DNA of 64,000 nucleotides from an uncultured Dyadobacter sp. (GCF_946482605.1 NZ_CAMLSE010000042.1:1-64000); one strand, 5' to 3'; positions 19,864-29,731 are shown, numbered from the stretch's first letter. Translations and numbers: made by a program. Notes: generated by a model not told the origin, from the letters alone.

Positions 19864-19909
19864 ACCCCACACAACAGGATAGTCGCGTGGATGTTTACCT
19901 ATAATATTG
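19864..19909 (+). promoter_or_regulatory. Regulon promoter copy 4, upstream of the haem-binding dehydrogenase gene
   Basis: ACCCCACACAACAGGATAGT (19864-19883), 18 bp, then TAATATTG (19902-19909). The 5' half of the element is more diverged than in copies 1 to 3, while the 3' half CAGGATAGT is kept. A further shared word, TTGTACATATCA, occurs here (19907) and near copy 1 (4501). Confidence 0.65.
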
Positions 19910-20035
19910 TACATATCAGATTATTTAAAGTTTTAGTTTGCTTTATTCAAGACTGCACCTAGTTGATCTACCAAGCTTTCTCAAACACGTCAATTCAATT
20001 TTTTACCATAATTTAATTAAACTCGGAGCTGTAAA

Positions 20036-22732
20036 ATGTACACAAAAAAACAATGGTTAAAACTTCCGATGACACTTGCGGTGCTACTGGCCGTAGGGGT
20101 TTTCTGTGGAGTAATGCTGAGTAACCGAACTGCCAAACACCGTCCTCCCGGCTCGAAAGTTGATAAACTCAAACTCCCGGATGGTTTTAAAGCCGAACAT
20201 CTATATAGTGTTTCGGAAGAGAAAAGCGGTTCATGGGTATCTATGACCTTCGATAACAAAGGCCGCATGATCACCTCTGATCAGTATGGCGGTCTCTACC
20301 GGCTGGATTTGCCTGCGATCGGCTCTACGGAAAAACCGAAAGTAGAACAGCTTAGAATAGAGGGAGATACCGCCAAAGTGGCAATGGGTTACGCCCACGG
20401 TTTGCTTTACGCCTTCAATAGCCTTTATGTGATGATCAACAACCGGTCGAATGCACGGTTCCCGAAAGGAAGCGGACTTTACCGGTTGCAGGATTCGAAC
20501 AATAATGATCAGTATGACAAAATCACGCTGATCAAACCGCTGACGGGCGAAGGAGAGCACGGCCCGCACAGCATCGTGATGGCGCCGGATCAAAAATCAC
20601 TTTTCGTGGTAGCCGGTAACTTCACCGACTTACCGAAAATGGATATCTACCGCCTGATGCCGAACTGGAAAAACGATAACCTGTTCCCGTTCATTAAAGA
20701 TCCACGCGGCCACGCAACCGACCGTAACGCACCAGGTGGCTGGATTGCACATACCGATCCGGAAGGAAAAAACTGGGAACTGTACACAGCCGGTTTCCGT
20801 AACCCGTACGATATCGCATTCAATGAGGCCGGTGACTTGTTTGCCTACGACTCCGATATGGAATGGGATTTTGGTACACCATGGTATCGCCCCACACGGG
20901 TATGCCACGCGGTGAGCGGTGGTGAATTCGGATGGAGAACAGGTTCCGCTAACACCTCACCTGCATTCGCGGATTTCCTATCGCCGGTGATGAACATCGG
21001 ACAAGGATCGCCTACCAACCTCATTTACCTCAAAGACGCACGTTTCCCTGCGAAATACAAAAATACATTGCTGGCTTTCGACTGGTCGTTTGGTATTGTA
21101 CATGGCCTTCACCTGAAACCAAGCGGTTCTACTTACACTGCGGATCACGAGGAATTCCTCTCGGGAGCACCGCTTCCGCTGACCGACGGAGCCATCGGGC
21201 CCGACGGTGCATTGTACTTCCTGACCGGTGGCCGTCGTCTCGAATCGGACCTTTATCGTGTATATTATGGTGATTACAAGAACATTGCGCCCGGCTCAAA
21301 TGCAGCGACGCCGACGATCACCAATGAACACAAGCAACGTACTGCGATTGAGGAGTATCATGTGAAGAAAGATCCAAAGGCGATTGATCTTGCCTGGCCA
21401 CTCCTGAAAAGCCCTGACCGCTTCCTTCGCTACGCGGCAAGACTTGCTATTGAACACCAGCCTGTTAGCCAGTGGGAAAGCAGAGTCTACGCTGAAAAGG
21501 ATCCACAATCCGTCATTTACGCTGCCATCGCATTGGGCCGCCAGGGAGATTCGAGCAAAGTAGGAGGGCCCCTTTTGAAAAAATTGGCTACCGTAGACTA
21601 CACCAAACTGGATGATCTCCAAAAGCAGGCATTGCTGCGCGCTGTTGAAGTGATCCTCTACCGCACTGGACAGCCCGATGCAGCAATGAAAACACAGCTC
21701 ATTGCATATCTCAATCCTAAATACCCTTCGCCCAGCGCTTTGCAGAACCGATTCCTGGCCAAAATCCTCATTACGCTGGAAGCACCCAAAGCGGTTGAGA
21801 AAACACTGGGACTGATCAAGAAAAACGAGAAGTTTGACGATAAGGATAACGAAATGGTTACTGCGTCGGCAGATTTGATCCTTCGTAACCCGCAATACGG
21901 ACTCGATCTGGCAGGTTTGCTTGAAAAAATGCCTCCCGCACAGCAAACATTCTACGCGATTATGCTCAGCGGTGCCAAGACCGGCTGGACTCCGGCATTG
22001 AGAGATGAGTATTTCAAATGGTTCCACAAAGCATTCAGCTACCAGGGTGGCCGGAGCTACATTGGGTTTATCGACAAAGCCCGCCAGCTCGCATTGAAAA
22101 ACGTTCCTTCCGACAAAGTGGCTCATTACAACAAAATGTCCGGATCAGAACTACTCACTGGAACAGGTAATGACCTTGTCAAACTGTACACGCCCAAAGG
22201 ACCGGGCCGCGGATGGAAAGTAGAACAGGCTGTCTCGCTCGTTCAGGATAGCCTTTCAAACCGGGACTTCGAACGCGGCAAGCAGATTTTCTCCGCCGTT
22301 CTTTGCAGCCGCTGCCATACAATCCAGGGCGAAGGAGCCGATGTCGGCCCTGAGCTGACCCAATTGGGCACACGGTTTTCACTAAAAGACATGCTGGAAG
22401 CGATCATTGAACCAGACAAGGCGGTCTCCGATCAGTATGCCTCGATTTCTTTCCAATTGAAAGACGGACAGTCCATTGTAGGACGTGAAGTGAATCAGGA
22501 TGCCAACTTCTATTATGTCTCACAAAACCCATTTGATCCGAAAACGATCCGGAAAGTGAGCAAGAAAGAAGTTGTTTCCACTAAAATTTCTCCGGTATCG
22601 ATGATGCTTCCAGGTCTGATCAACGGTTTGAACCCTAACGAACTACGTGATCTGGTAGCTTACCTGATGGCCGGCGGTAACAAAAACAACCCGATTTATA
22701 CTGAATCAGCTTCCGTTAAAGGCGGAAAATAG
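20036..22732 (+). CDS. exported dehydrogenase-like beta-propeller with C-terminal haem-binding domain (PVC type)
   Basis: An 898-residue protein with an N-terminal membrane or signal helix (about 7-28). Residues about 40-420 are a soluble-dehydrogenase-like beta-propeller, as in the membrane-bound dehydrogenase family of Pirellula and Verrucomicrobium (KLPDGFKAEHLYSVSEE, GPHSIVMAPDQKSLFVVAGN, YTAGFRNPYDIAFNEAGDLF). A helical repeat region follows (about 430-720), then a cytochrome c-like domain with CSRCH near 757-761 and the ending typical of that haem-binding family (LTQLGTRFSLKDMLEAIIEP). The likely role is oxidation of a sugar or alcohol in the periplasm with electrons passed to haem; the substrate is unknown. 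It heads a unit with the two isomerase-like genes. Confidence 0.88.
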   Translation: MYTKKQWLKLPMTLAVLLAVGVFCGVMLSNRTAKHRPPGSKVDKLKLPDGFKAEHLYSVSEEKSGSWVSMTFDNKGRMITSDQYGGLYRLDLPAIGSTEKPKVEQLRIEGDTAKVAMGYAHGLLYAFNSLYVMINNRSNARFPKGSGLYRLQDSNNNDQYDKITLIKPLTGEGEHGPHSIVMAPDQKSLFVVAGNFTDLPKMDIYRLMPNWKNDNLFPFIKDPRGHATDRNAPGGWIAHTDPEGKNWELYTAGFRNPYDIAFNEAGDLFAYDSDMEWDFGTPWYRPTRVCHAVSGGEFGWRTGSANTSPAFADFLSPVMNIGQGSPTNLIYLKDARFPAKYKNTLLAFDWSFGIVHGLHLKPSGSTYTADHEEFLSGAPLPLTDGAIGPDGALYFLTGGRRLESDLYRVYYGDYKNIAPGSNAATPTITNEHKQRTAIEEYHVKKDPKAIDLAWPLLKSPDRFLRYAARLAIEHQPVSQWESRVYAEKDPQSVIYAAIALGRQGDSSKVGGPLLKKLATVDYTKLDDLQKQALLRAVEVILYRTGQPDAAMKTQLIAYLNPKYPSPSALQNRFLAKILITLEAPKAVEKTLGLIKKNEKFDDKDNEMVTASADLILRNPQYGLDLAGLLEKMPPAQQTFYAIMLSGAKTGWTPALRDEYFKWFHKAFSYQGGRSYIGFIDKARQLALKNVPSDKVAHYNKMSGSELLTGTGNDLVKLYTPKGPGRGWKVEQAVSLVQDSLSNRDFERGKQIFSAVLCSRCHTIQGEGADVGPELTQLGTRFSLKDMLEAIIEPDKAVSDQYASISFQLKDGQSIVGREVNQDANFYYVSQNPFDPKTIRKVSKKEVVSTKISPVSMMLPGLINGLNPNELRDLVAYLMAGGNKNNPIYTESASVKGGK

Positions 22733-22777
22733 ATCGGCCGGTTTTTTGAGTAGATTACAATTAATTAGACTTAAGAT

Positions 22778-22844
22778 AGTGGTGTTGCCCGTTGACCGTG
22801 ATGCTTTGGAGCAAAAATGGGTCAGGCAGCACCACTACTTTTTT
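22778..22844 (+). terminator. imperfect hairpin terminator after the dehydrogenase gene
   Basis: AGTGGTGTTGCC (22778-22789) pairs with GGCAGCACCACT (22825-22836) with one wobble, and inner TGACC with GGGTCA extends the stem. A run of six T follows. It may cause only partial termination ahead of the isomerase-like genes. Confidence 0.6.
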
Positions 22845-22972
22845 AATGTCTGCCCTCAATAGACATTAAAATTGAATGTCGTATATACATATGCGTTCAA
22901 AATAATGAAAAAGGGGAGGAGACTTCCCTTGGGTTATCAGTAACTTATTTTATTTCAGATAGTTAACATTAA

Positions 22973-23869
22973 ATGAAGTCACTTTCGAATCGAAGAAGAG
23001 CCCTCAAGAGCATGGCCGCGGCCGCAGGGCTGGGTACGTTTTCAACGTCACTGGCCGGTGCATTTGCTGCCTCTGAAAAAGCGCTGGGTTCAGCACTGAA
23101 TGGCAAAATCAATCATTCCGTCTGCAAATGGTGTTACAGCAAAATCCCTTTGGATGTATTTGCCCAGGAATGTAAAAAAATAGGACTCACATCGATCGAG
23201 TTGTTAGGACCCGAAGAATGGCCGGTGATCAAGAAATACGGATTGACTTGTGCGTTACCGTGGGGCGAAGGCCTGACGAGAAGCATCGACAAAGGCTTCA
23301 ACGATCCAAAAAATCACGAAGAACTGATCAAAGGTTTTGAAGACGTGATCCCCAAGGTACGCGCTGCGGGTTATGACAAAATCATCTGCTTTTCGGGAAA
23401 CCGACGCGGCATGTCGGACATGGATGGACTGCGGAACTGTGCAGAAGGCATCCGTAAGCTGATTCCCACAGCCGAAAAACACAATGTGACGCTGGTCATG
23501 GAATTGCTGAACAGCAAAGTCAACCACAAGGATTACATGTGCGACCGGACAGAGTGGGGGGCGGCCCTGTGCGAAATGATCGGATCGGAAAAATTCAAAT
23601 TGCTGTATGACATTTACCACATGCAGATCCAGGAAGGGGACGTGATCGCCACGATCAAAAAGTATCATAAGTATATCGCTCATTATCATACAGGTGGCGT
23701 TCCGGGCCGACACGAAATCGATGAAACACAGGAACTGTACTATCCGTCGATCATGAAAGCGATAGTTGAAACCGGTTACAAAGGATTTGTAGGGCAGGAG
23801 TTCGTCCCCAGCCGGGGCAACGATCTGGCCTCACTGAAACAAGGAGTAACGATTTGCGATATCGCTTAA
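22973..23869 (+). CDS. Tat-exported TIM-barrel protein, hydroxypyruvate isomerase family (copy 1)
   Basis: A 298-residue xylose-isomerase-like TIM barrel most similar by motif to hydroxypyruvate isomerase (Hyi). The N-terminus is a Tat-type signal (R7-R9 in SNRRRALKSMAAAAGL). Metal and substrate positions of the family are present in VMELLNSKVNHKDYMC (glutamate), LLYDIYHMQIQEGD (aspartate and histidine), HYHTGGVPGRHEID and GQEFVP (glutamate). Hyi enzymes are normally cytoplasmic, so the signal is notable. The context of an exported dehydrogenase suggests isomerisation of an oxidised sugar outside the cytoplasm. Copy 2 follows after 26 bp. Confidence 0.85.
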   Translation: MKSLSNRRRALKSMAAAAGLGTFSTSLAGAFAASEKALGSALNGKINHSVCKWCYSKIPLDVFAQECKKIGLTSIELLGPEEWPVIKKYGLTCALPWGEGLTRSIDKGFNDPKNHEELIKGFEDVIPKVRAAGYDKIICFSGNRRGMSDMDGLRNCAEGIRKLIPTAEKHNVTLVMELLNSKVNHKDYMCDRTEWGAALCEMIGSEKFKLLYDIYHMQIQEGDVIATIKKYHKYIAHYHTGGVPGRHEIDETQELYYPSIMKAIVETGYKGFVGQEFVPSRGNDLASLKQGVTICDIA

Positions 23870-23895
23870 CCACTGACATTCAACGGATTTATATT

Positions 23896-24765
23896 ATGCC
23901 AACCAGAAGAAATGCATTAAAAAACATAGCAGCCGGGTCCGCCGGTATGCTGTCGATCTCGCAAGTATTTGCCAAAAACGAAGCCATTCTGGGTGCTAAG
24001 CTCAATGGGAAGATTAATCACTCGGTTTGCAAGTGGTGCTATGGCAAAATCCCGCTGGACACTTTTGCACAAGAATGTAAGAAGATTGGCATTACGTCCA
24101 TCGAACTGCTCGGACCCGAGGATTGGCCGACGCTCAAAAAGTATGGACTCACTTGCGCATTACCCAATGGCGCTGGCATGGGCATTGAAAAAGGCTTTAA
24201 CGATCTGGCATTGCATGACGAGCTCGTTAAAAGTTACGAGGATCTTTTTCCAAAACTGAAAGAAGCCGGCTATAAAACCGTCATCTGTTTTTCGGGTAAC
24301 CGCCGCGGAATGTCGGACATCGACGGGATGCGTAACTGCGCGATCGGATTACGGAGACTAATGCCGTCGGCTGAAAAGCATGGCATCACAATGATCATGG
24401 AATTACTGAACAGTAAAGTCAACCATAAAGATTACATGTGTGATCACACTGCCTGGGGCGCCGGTCTTTGTGAAATGGTTGGCTCCGAAAATTTCAAATT
24501 GCTGTACGACATCTACCACATGTCCATCATGGAAGGCGACGTCATCGCGACGATCCGTCAATATCATAAGTACATTGGTCATTACCACACCGGCGGCGTT
24601 CCCGGCCGTAATGAAATCGACGAAGGCCAGGAACTATATTATCCGGCGATCATGAAAGCGATCGTCGAGACAGGTTTCAAGGGATTTGTCGCCCAAGAAT
24701 TCATTCCAAAGCGCGAACCGCTGGCTTCGTTGCAGGAATGTGTGAAGATTTGTGATATTGCTTAG
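23896..24765 (+). CDS. Tat-exported TIM-barrel protein, hydroxypyruvate isomerase family (copy 2)
   Basis: A 289-residue tandem paralogue of the preceding gene, very similar over its whole length (shared LNGKINHSVCKWCY, AQECKKIG, SIELLGPE, CFSGNRRGMSD, ELLNSKVNHKDYMC). Frames open further upstream at 23854 would overlap copy 1; the ATG at 23896 starts a compact Tat signal (R4-R5 in PTRRNALKNIAAG), so I use it. All metal-binding segments are kept in both copies, so both are probably active. The pair ends at a strong terminator. Confidence 0.85.
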   Translation: MPTRRNALKNIAAGSAGMLSISQVFAKNEAILGAKLNGKINHSVCKWCYGKIPLDTFAQECKKIGITSIELLGPEDWPTLKKYGLTCALPNGAGMGIEKGFNDLALHDELVKSYEDLFPKLKEAGYKTVICFSGNRRGMSDIDGMRNCAIGLRRLMPSAEKHGITMIMELLNSKVNHKDYMCDHTAWGAGLCEMVGSENFKLLYDIYHMSIMEGDVIATIRQYHKYIGHYHTGGVPGRNEIDEGQELYYPAIMKAIVETGFKGFVAQEFIPKREPLASLQECVKICDIA

Positions 24766-24780
24766 CCGCATTTCACAATA

Positions 24781-24835
24781 TTTTTGACGAAATAGAGCGC
24801 TATTTGCCGAAATAGCGCTCTTTTTCGTCAAAAAT
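24781..24835. terminator. strong bidirectional hairpin terminator
   Basis: A long near-perfect stem: TTTTTGACGAAATAGAGCGC and, on the other side, GCGCTCTTTTTCGTCAAAAA, around an inner AAATAGC/GCTATTT stem. Flanking A and T runs let it work on both strands. It closes the SusCD island on the right. Confidence 0.85.
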
Positions 24836-25084
24836 GAATTTCAACCAAGCAGATATCAAACCATCAAAACATACGCTAACCAACCTGTTTCTGAGAAAGA
24901 TACAAGCCCGATTCCCGGCATACAACGCCCTGACATTCGCATAGAATGCATGATCCCGATCCAATGGTCGTACAGCAAAGTATCAGAGTCATACACCAAG
25001 CTACGCTTGGTGCTATTTACGATCAACTAGTCTTTACAAGCCACAAACTCTTATTTTTACAACAAGCATCAAAATCTGAAATGA
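24836..25084. other. intergenic region without recognisable features
   Basis: Between the terminator and the VOC gene I see no protein-like frame, repeat or structured element. The promoter of the VOC gene must lie here but I could not place it. Confidence 0.4.
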
Positions 25085-25438
25085 ATGGAAACCAGCCAAC
25101 GCGAGAAACACGAACAAATTCAATACATCGAATTCCTGTCCCTGGACATTCCACGAATCAAAAAGTTCTACAGTGAAAGTTTTGGTTGGATTTTTCAAGA
25201 CTACGGACACAATTACACTGCCTTTGAAGGAAGTTATGTTGACGGCGGCTTCACCACAGGGACACCAATCAAAGGCAGTGTTCTCGTCATTCTTTATTCA
25301 GAGAAAATTGAAGTCACCAAGGCAAAGGTCGTCGCTGCGGGCGGAGTCATTGTCAAAGATATTTTCGAATTTCCTGGCGGCAGAAGGTTTCAGTTTCTGG
25401 ATCCGGATCAGAACGAACTTGCAGTGTGGAGTCGCTAA
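25085..25438 (+). CDS. VOC (glyoxalase/bleomycin-resistance fold) protein
   Basis: A 117-residue single vicinal-oxygen-chelate domain. It shows IQYIEFLSLDIPRIKKFYSE at the first beta-alpha-beta unit, FGWIFQDYG, and the closing PGGRRFQFLDPDQNELAVW, which is typical of the family. These proteins bind a metal and act as lyases, dioxygenases or binding proteins; the substrate cannot be read from the sequence. The gene stands alone between two terminators. Confidence 0.85.
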   Translation: METSQREKHEQIQYIEFLSLDIPRIKKFYSESFGWIFQDYGHNYTAFEGSYVDGGFTTGTPIKGSVLVILYSEKIEVTKAKVVAAGGVIVKDIFEFPGGRRFQFLDPDQNELAVWSR

Positions 25439-25573
25439 GGGCTATATAGTAGTTCGCTCAGCTTTTGTTGTATAATTTATATTATGTTAAATAAATGTTT
25501 CTAAACAAATAGAGCATCGATTACCCGATGCTCTACTCTTCTAATCATACTGGCGTGAACCAGCAATACTATC

Positions 25574-27031
25574 TTACTCTTCAATACAAGCCACACCTTT
25601 CGCAGCGAATTGTTCGAGAACGCCGTTGAGGTTAGTCAGGTTGTCCTTAGCTTCTGCTTCGTCCTTTGCCTGAATCGCTTTTTCGAAGTATGGTTTCGCT
25701 TTTTTGAATTTGCCGCAAACACGACCTTCAACTTCCTTACCGCGTTGCTGGTATTCAGTCATGTTCATGTTATCCACTTCACCTTTCAGCTGTACCGCTT
25801 CGTTGAAGTAAAACACACCCAGGTTATACAGCGCATCATAGTTAGTTGCGTCGATTTCCAATGCTTTTTTGTAGTTCAAAACTGCTTTGTCGCTAGCCTC
25901 TTTTTGTTTGGCTTTCGCTTCTGTCAGCTCTTTCTCCAATGCACCTACGTCATTTCCTTTCGCTGCTTCCTGTGCTGCCTTTGCTTCTGATTCCAATTTA
26001 GCGATAGCTTCCTGGCTTTCTTTTTTCTTCGCATTCACATCAGCGAGCTGACGTTTCAGATCCGCGTTCTTCGGTTGCTTCTTGATCAGCGCACCAATAC
26101 GTTTCACCTCACCATCATACACTTCGATTTTTCCTTTTTCGCTTTCCAGGTTCTTGGCTGCGCTATTTGCTGCATTGTTACCTGCTCCGAGTTTGCTGGT
26201 CAATTGCTTTACTTTATCAGTAGAAGTTCTGTACATGTTATCGTACAGGATCGCCAGATTTACCACATTCTGGGTATTCTTTGGATCAGCAGCAGCCAGC
26301 GCTTCAAGCTCATTGATGGCTTGGTCTTCCTTACCCGAAGCCAGCAAAATGTTTACCACTTCTGCCTTCAGATCTTTATTACCGGGAGACTGTTTCAAAC
26401 CATTGTTCAAGGTCTCGATCGCTTTGTCGAAATTGTTTTCACTGCGGTAAAGCTGTGCCAAGCCGTAAAATACGCTGGGGTCTTTTCCGCCGTTGCTAGC
26501 ATATTTCTCAAAGTTAGTCTTCGCAATGTCCTTTTTATCAAGTTGTTGCGCAGCTATACCACCGTAAAGGGACGCCAAAGTATCTTTTTTGTTGATCTCC
26601 TGAGCAGCCTGGAACATTTCCAACGCGCCGTTCAGGTTTTTCGCCTGATACTTCTCGGCGCCTTGCTTTACGAATGCATTGAAAAGCTGGGTACCTTCTC
26701 CGCCAGCCAGCACATTGCTTGCCTCTTTCGACGATTTCCCTGGTTCTCCTTTTTTCGTAACATCCAGTTCAACAACCTTTTTGTAGGCTTCCATCGCCGT
26801 TTTCGCTGCACTTGAATCTACCTCAGAACCTTGCAGAGCTATGTTTTCATAAAGTTTCGCACGCTCCAACCAAAAAGCAGCTTTGGCGCTTGATTTTGGA
26901 TCGGCTGCATCTTTATCACTTTTCTCCTTATCCTTACGATATCCATCTACCATAGCCTTGTTCACAGCGTCCTGCGCCATCGCAGCACAGCCGAACAGAC
27001 TAAGTGCAGAAACAAAAAACAGTTTTTTCAT
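25574..27031 (-). CDS. TPR-repeat periplasmic protein with a coiled-coil insert
   Basis: A 485-residue exported protein (signal MKKLFFVSALSLFGCAAMA). TPR-like repeats occupy about residues 45-260, then a lysine-, alanine- and glutamate-rich coiled coil (about 260-375), then further TPR units (about 380-480, YKKALEIDATNYDALYNLGVFYF). TPR proteins serve as protein docking scaffolds. It follows gyrA after 72 bp and is probably cotranscribed, a neighbourhood seen in other Bacteroidota; no functional link to gyrase is evident. Confidence 0.85.
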   Translation of the reverse strand: MKKLFFVSALSLFGCAAMAQDAVNKAMVDGYRKDKEKSDKDAADPKSSAKAAFWLERAKLYENIALQGSEVDSSAAKTAMEAYKKVVELDVTKKGEPGKSSKEASNVLAGGEGTQLFNAFVKQGAEKYQAKNLNGALEMFQAAQEINKKDTLASLYGGIAAQQLDKKDIAKTNFEKYASNGGKDPSVFYGLAQLYRSENNFDKAIETLNNGLKQSPGNKDLKAEVVNILLASGKEDQAINELEALAAADPKNTQNVVNLAILYDNMYRTSTDKVKQLTSKLGAGNNAANSAAKNLESEKGKIEVYDGEVKRIGALIKKQPKNADLKRQLADVNAKKKESQEAIAKLESEAKAAQEAAKGNDVGALEKELTEAKAKQKEASDKAVLNYKKALEIDATNYDALYNLGVFYFNEAVQLKGEVDNMNMTEYQQRGKEVEGRVCGKFKKAKPYFEKAIQAKDEAEAKDNLTNLNGVLEQFAAKGVACIEE

Positions 27032-27103
27032 AAATATTAACTTTGGTTGTGATTGATTGTTCGAGTTTTAAATATAAATCAATTAATACAATTTTTACAA
27101 AAA

Positions 27104-29731
27104 TCATGCCTCTGCATCGTCAGAAGGCTCATCGTCGCCCTCCTCTTCGTCATCGGCTACATCTTCATCTGCCTCGTCCAATTCATCCGATACTAATAAC
27201 TCCTCGTCGGCGGCACCCTCGATCTGCCCTACCGGTTTTTGCACTACGTTACCTTCTTCATCCAGTTCCTCCGCCTTTTCATCCGGATCTTTCAGGATTC
27301 TGGTAACCGACGTGATTTCGTCGCTATTGCTCAATCGGATCAGCTTCACGCCTTGGGTGTTACGTCCAGCCTGGCGGATATCCAGTACGCTCATCCGGAT
27401 GGCGATACCATTGCGTGTGATGATCATCAGATCGTCTTCCTCTGTCACCTCGCGGATCGCAACCAGTTTTCCAACCTTATCGGTTGCATTCATCGTTGAA
27501 ACTCCCTTCCCACCACGATTAGTAACGCGGTAACTGTCTATCGCAGAGCGTTTTCCAAATCCATTTTCGGATACTACCAGCAATTGGGCATCTTCGCGGC
27601 TGATACACACCATCCCGATCACCTTGTTGCCCGGATCGTTCAGGTTGATACCACGTACGCCGGCAGCAGTACGTCCCATGGGTCGCACGCCCTTTTCGTT
27701 GAAGCGAACCGCCCTACCGGCAGCCGATGCAATGACGATATCATTGTCTCCATTGGTCAGCGCCACATTCAGCAGACGGTCACCTTCATTGATCGATATC
27801 GCAATGATCCCGTTGGTACGCGGACGTGAGTACGCTTCGAGCAAAGTCTTTTTGATAGTACCTTGTTCAGTACACATGATGAGGAAATTGTTGTTGATAT
27901 AATCCTCATCCGACAATGTTTTCACATTAATCACCGAGCGGATCGAATCACCTGCTTCCAGGCTGATCAGATTCTGGATCGGACGGCCTTTGGATGTTTT
28001 ACTTCCCTCGGGTACCTCGTACACCTTCATCCAGAACAATTTACCATATTCTGTGAAAATCAGGAGGTAATTCAGCATTGTTGCAGAGAACAAATGCTCG
28101 GTAAAATCGGTGTCCTTGGTTTTTACACCGCGTGAACCTGTTCCACCCCTTGTTTGCGTGCGGTACTCCGAAAGCGGTGTCCGTTTGATATAGCCTTCTT
28201 TGGAAATCGTGATGAGCATTTCCTCGTCGGCAATCATATCCTCATCGCTGAATTCTTCCGCCGAGAACTCGATCTGCGTTCTCCGCGCATCGCCGTAGCG
28301 TTCCTTAATGTCTGTCAGCTCGGTTTTTACGATCTCAAATTTCCGGAATTCGTTCGCAAGAATGTCTTTCAAGTCATTGATCAGGATCATGATCTCTTCA
28401 TATTCCTTCACGATCTTGTCTCTTTCCAGACCTGTCAGACGTTGCAAGCGCATTTCAAGAATTGCACGTGCCTGGATTTCCGACAGGGTGAATTGCTCCA
28501 TCAATCCAACCTTAGCCGTCTCGGGGTCGCGAGCAGCCCGGATCAATGCGATCACTGCATCCAGATTATCGAGTGCGATCAGCAAACCTTCGAGAATGTG
28601 TGCACGCTTTTCAGCTTCGCGCAATTCAAATTCCGTCCGGCGGGTAATGACCACGATCCGGTGATCGACGTAATGCCTGATCAGGTCTTTCAGGTTCAGC
28701 AACACGGGACGTCCTTTTACAAGCGCCACGTTGTTAACCCCAAAAGAGGTCTGCAATGGGGTGTATTTGAACAAATGGTTCAATACAATATTAGGTATCG
28801 CATCCTTTTTCAGGTCGAACACAATGCGCATACCTTCGCGGTCCGACTCATCTCGGATATCGGAAATACCGTCGAGTTTTTTGTCATTGATCAACGACGC
28901 GATCCGTTCGATCATCGCCGCCTTGTTGATCATATAAGGTATCTCGGTAACGATAATCTGCTCCCGGCCCGTTTTGGAAACCTCAAACTGTGCCTTAGAG
29001 CGCATGATGATGCTCCCCCGACCGGTTTCCATTGCGGAACGGACACCGTTGTAACCGTAAATAATACCCCCGGTTGGGAAGTCAGGAGCTTTTACATGCT
29101 CCATCAGTTCGGGGATGGTAATGTCGTTGTTGTCGATGTAAGCGAGCACGCCGTCCACGACCTCGCCCAGGTTGTGGGGTGCCATGTTGGTAGCCATACC
29201 GACCGCGATACCGGAAGATCCGTTGACGAGCAGGTTGGGGAACTTGGCAGGCAGTACCGAGGGCTCGCTCAGTGAATCGTCGAAATTGGGTTGAAAGTCA
29301 ACCGTATCTTTTTTGAGGTCCGCCAGCAGCTCGTCCGCAATTCTTTTCAGCCTTGCTTCCGTGTAACGCATCGCCGCCGGGTTGTCTCCATCGACCGATC
29401 CGAAGTTACCCTGACCATCGACGAGCGGGTAACGCAGCGACCACGGCTGGGCCATACGCACCATTGTATTATAAACGGAGGAGTCGCCATGCGGGTGGTA
29501 CTTACCCAAAACTTCTCCCACGATACGAGCCGATTTTTTATGGGACCGGTTGTAGCTCACACCCAGATCGTCCATCCCGTAGAGTACCCGTCTGTGAACG
29601 GGTTTCAGGCCATCGCGAACGTCGGGTAAAGCGCGGGAAATAATAACGGACATCGAGTAATCGATGTAGGCGCCACGCATTTCATCCTCAATGTTAATGG
29701 GGATAATGTTTTCACCAGAAGATTCTGCCAT
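27104..29731 (-). CDS. gyrA: DNA gyrase subunit A
   Basis: Cuts and rejoins DNA in the A2B2 gyrase complex that introduces negative supercoils. 875 residues. The start is the family form ([21 protein letters not shown]), the catalytic tyrosine is in [10 protein letters not shown], and the quinolone-determining region reads [19 protein letters not shown]. The C-terminal beta-pinwheel starts near residue 510; its GyrA-box position reads QTRGGTG rather than the textbook QRRGGKG. The last 55 residues are a strongly acidic tail. Position 87 (E. coli numbering) is asparagine, see findings. The TPR gene follows on the same strand. Confidence 0.98.
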   Translation of the reverse strand: MAESSGENIIPINIEDEMRGAYIDYSMSVIISRALPDVRDGLKPVHRRVLYGMDDLGVSYNRSHKKSARIVGEVLGKYHPHGDSSVYNTMVRMAQPWSLRYPLVDGQGNFGSVDGDNPAAMRYTEARLKRIADELLADLKKDTVDFQPNFDDSLSEPSVLPAKFPNLLVNGSSGIAVGMATNMAPHNLGEVVDGVLAYIDNNDITIPELMEHVKAPDFPTGGIIYGYNGVRSAMETGRGSIIMRSKAQFEVSKTGREQIIVTEIPYMINKAAMIERIASLINDKKLDGISDIRDESDREGMRIVFDLKKDAIPNIVLNHLFKYTPLQTSFGVNNVALVKGRPVLLNLKDLIRHYVDHRIVVITRRTEFELREAEKRAHILEGLLIALDNLDAVIALIRAARDPETAKVGLMEQFTLSEIQARAILEMRLQRLTGLERDKIVKEYEEIMILINDLKDILANEFRKFEIVKTELTDIKERYGDARRTQIEFSAEEFSDEDMIADEEMLITISKEGYIKRTPLSEYRTQTRGGTGSRGVKTKDTDFTEHLFSATMLNYLLIFTEYGKLFWMKVYEVPEGSKTSKGRPIQNLISLEAGDSIRSVINVKTLSDEDYINNNFLIMCTEQGTIKKTLLEAYSRPRTNGIIAISINEGDRLLNVALTNGDNDIVIASAAGRAVRFNEKGVRPMGRTAAGVRGINLNDPGNKVIGMVCISREDAQLLVVSENGFGKRSAIDSYRVTNRGGKGVSTMNATDKVGKLVAIREVTEEDDLMIITRNGIAIRMSVLDIRQAGRNTQGVKLIRLSNSDEITSVTRILKDPDEKAEELDEEGNVVQKPVGQIEGAADEELLVSDELDEADEDVADDEEEGDDEPSDDAEA

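Noticed and set aside
28154..29275. A 373-codon frame on the plus strand opposite gyrA
   Set aside because: It is antisense to a certain gyrA frame; long reverse frames are common in G/C-biased codons, and the protein has no recognisable domain.
29440..29500. Calling the GyrA Asn a resistance mutation
   Set aside because: Without relatives for comparison it may be the normal residue of the lineage.
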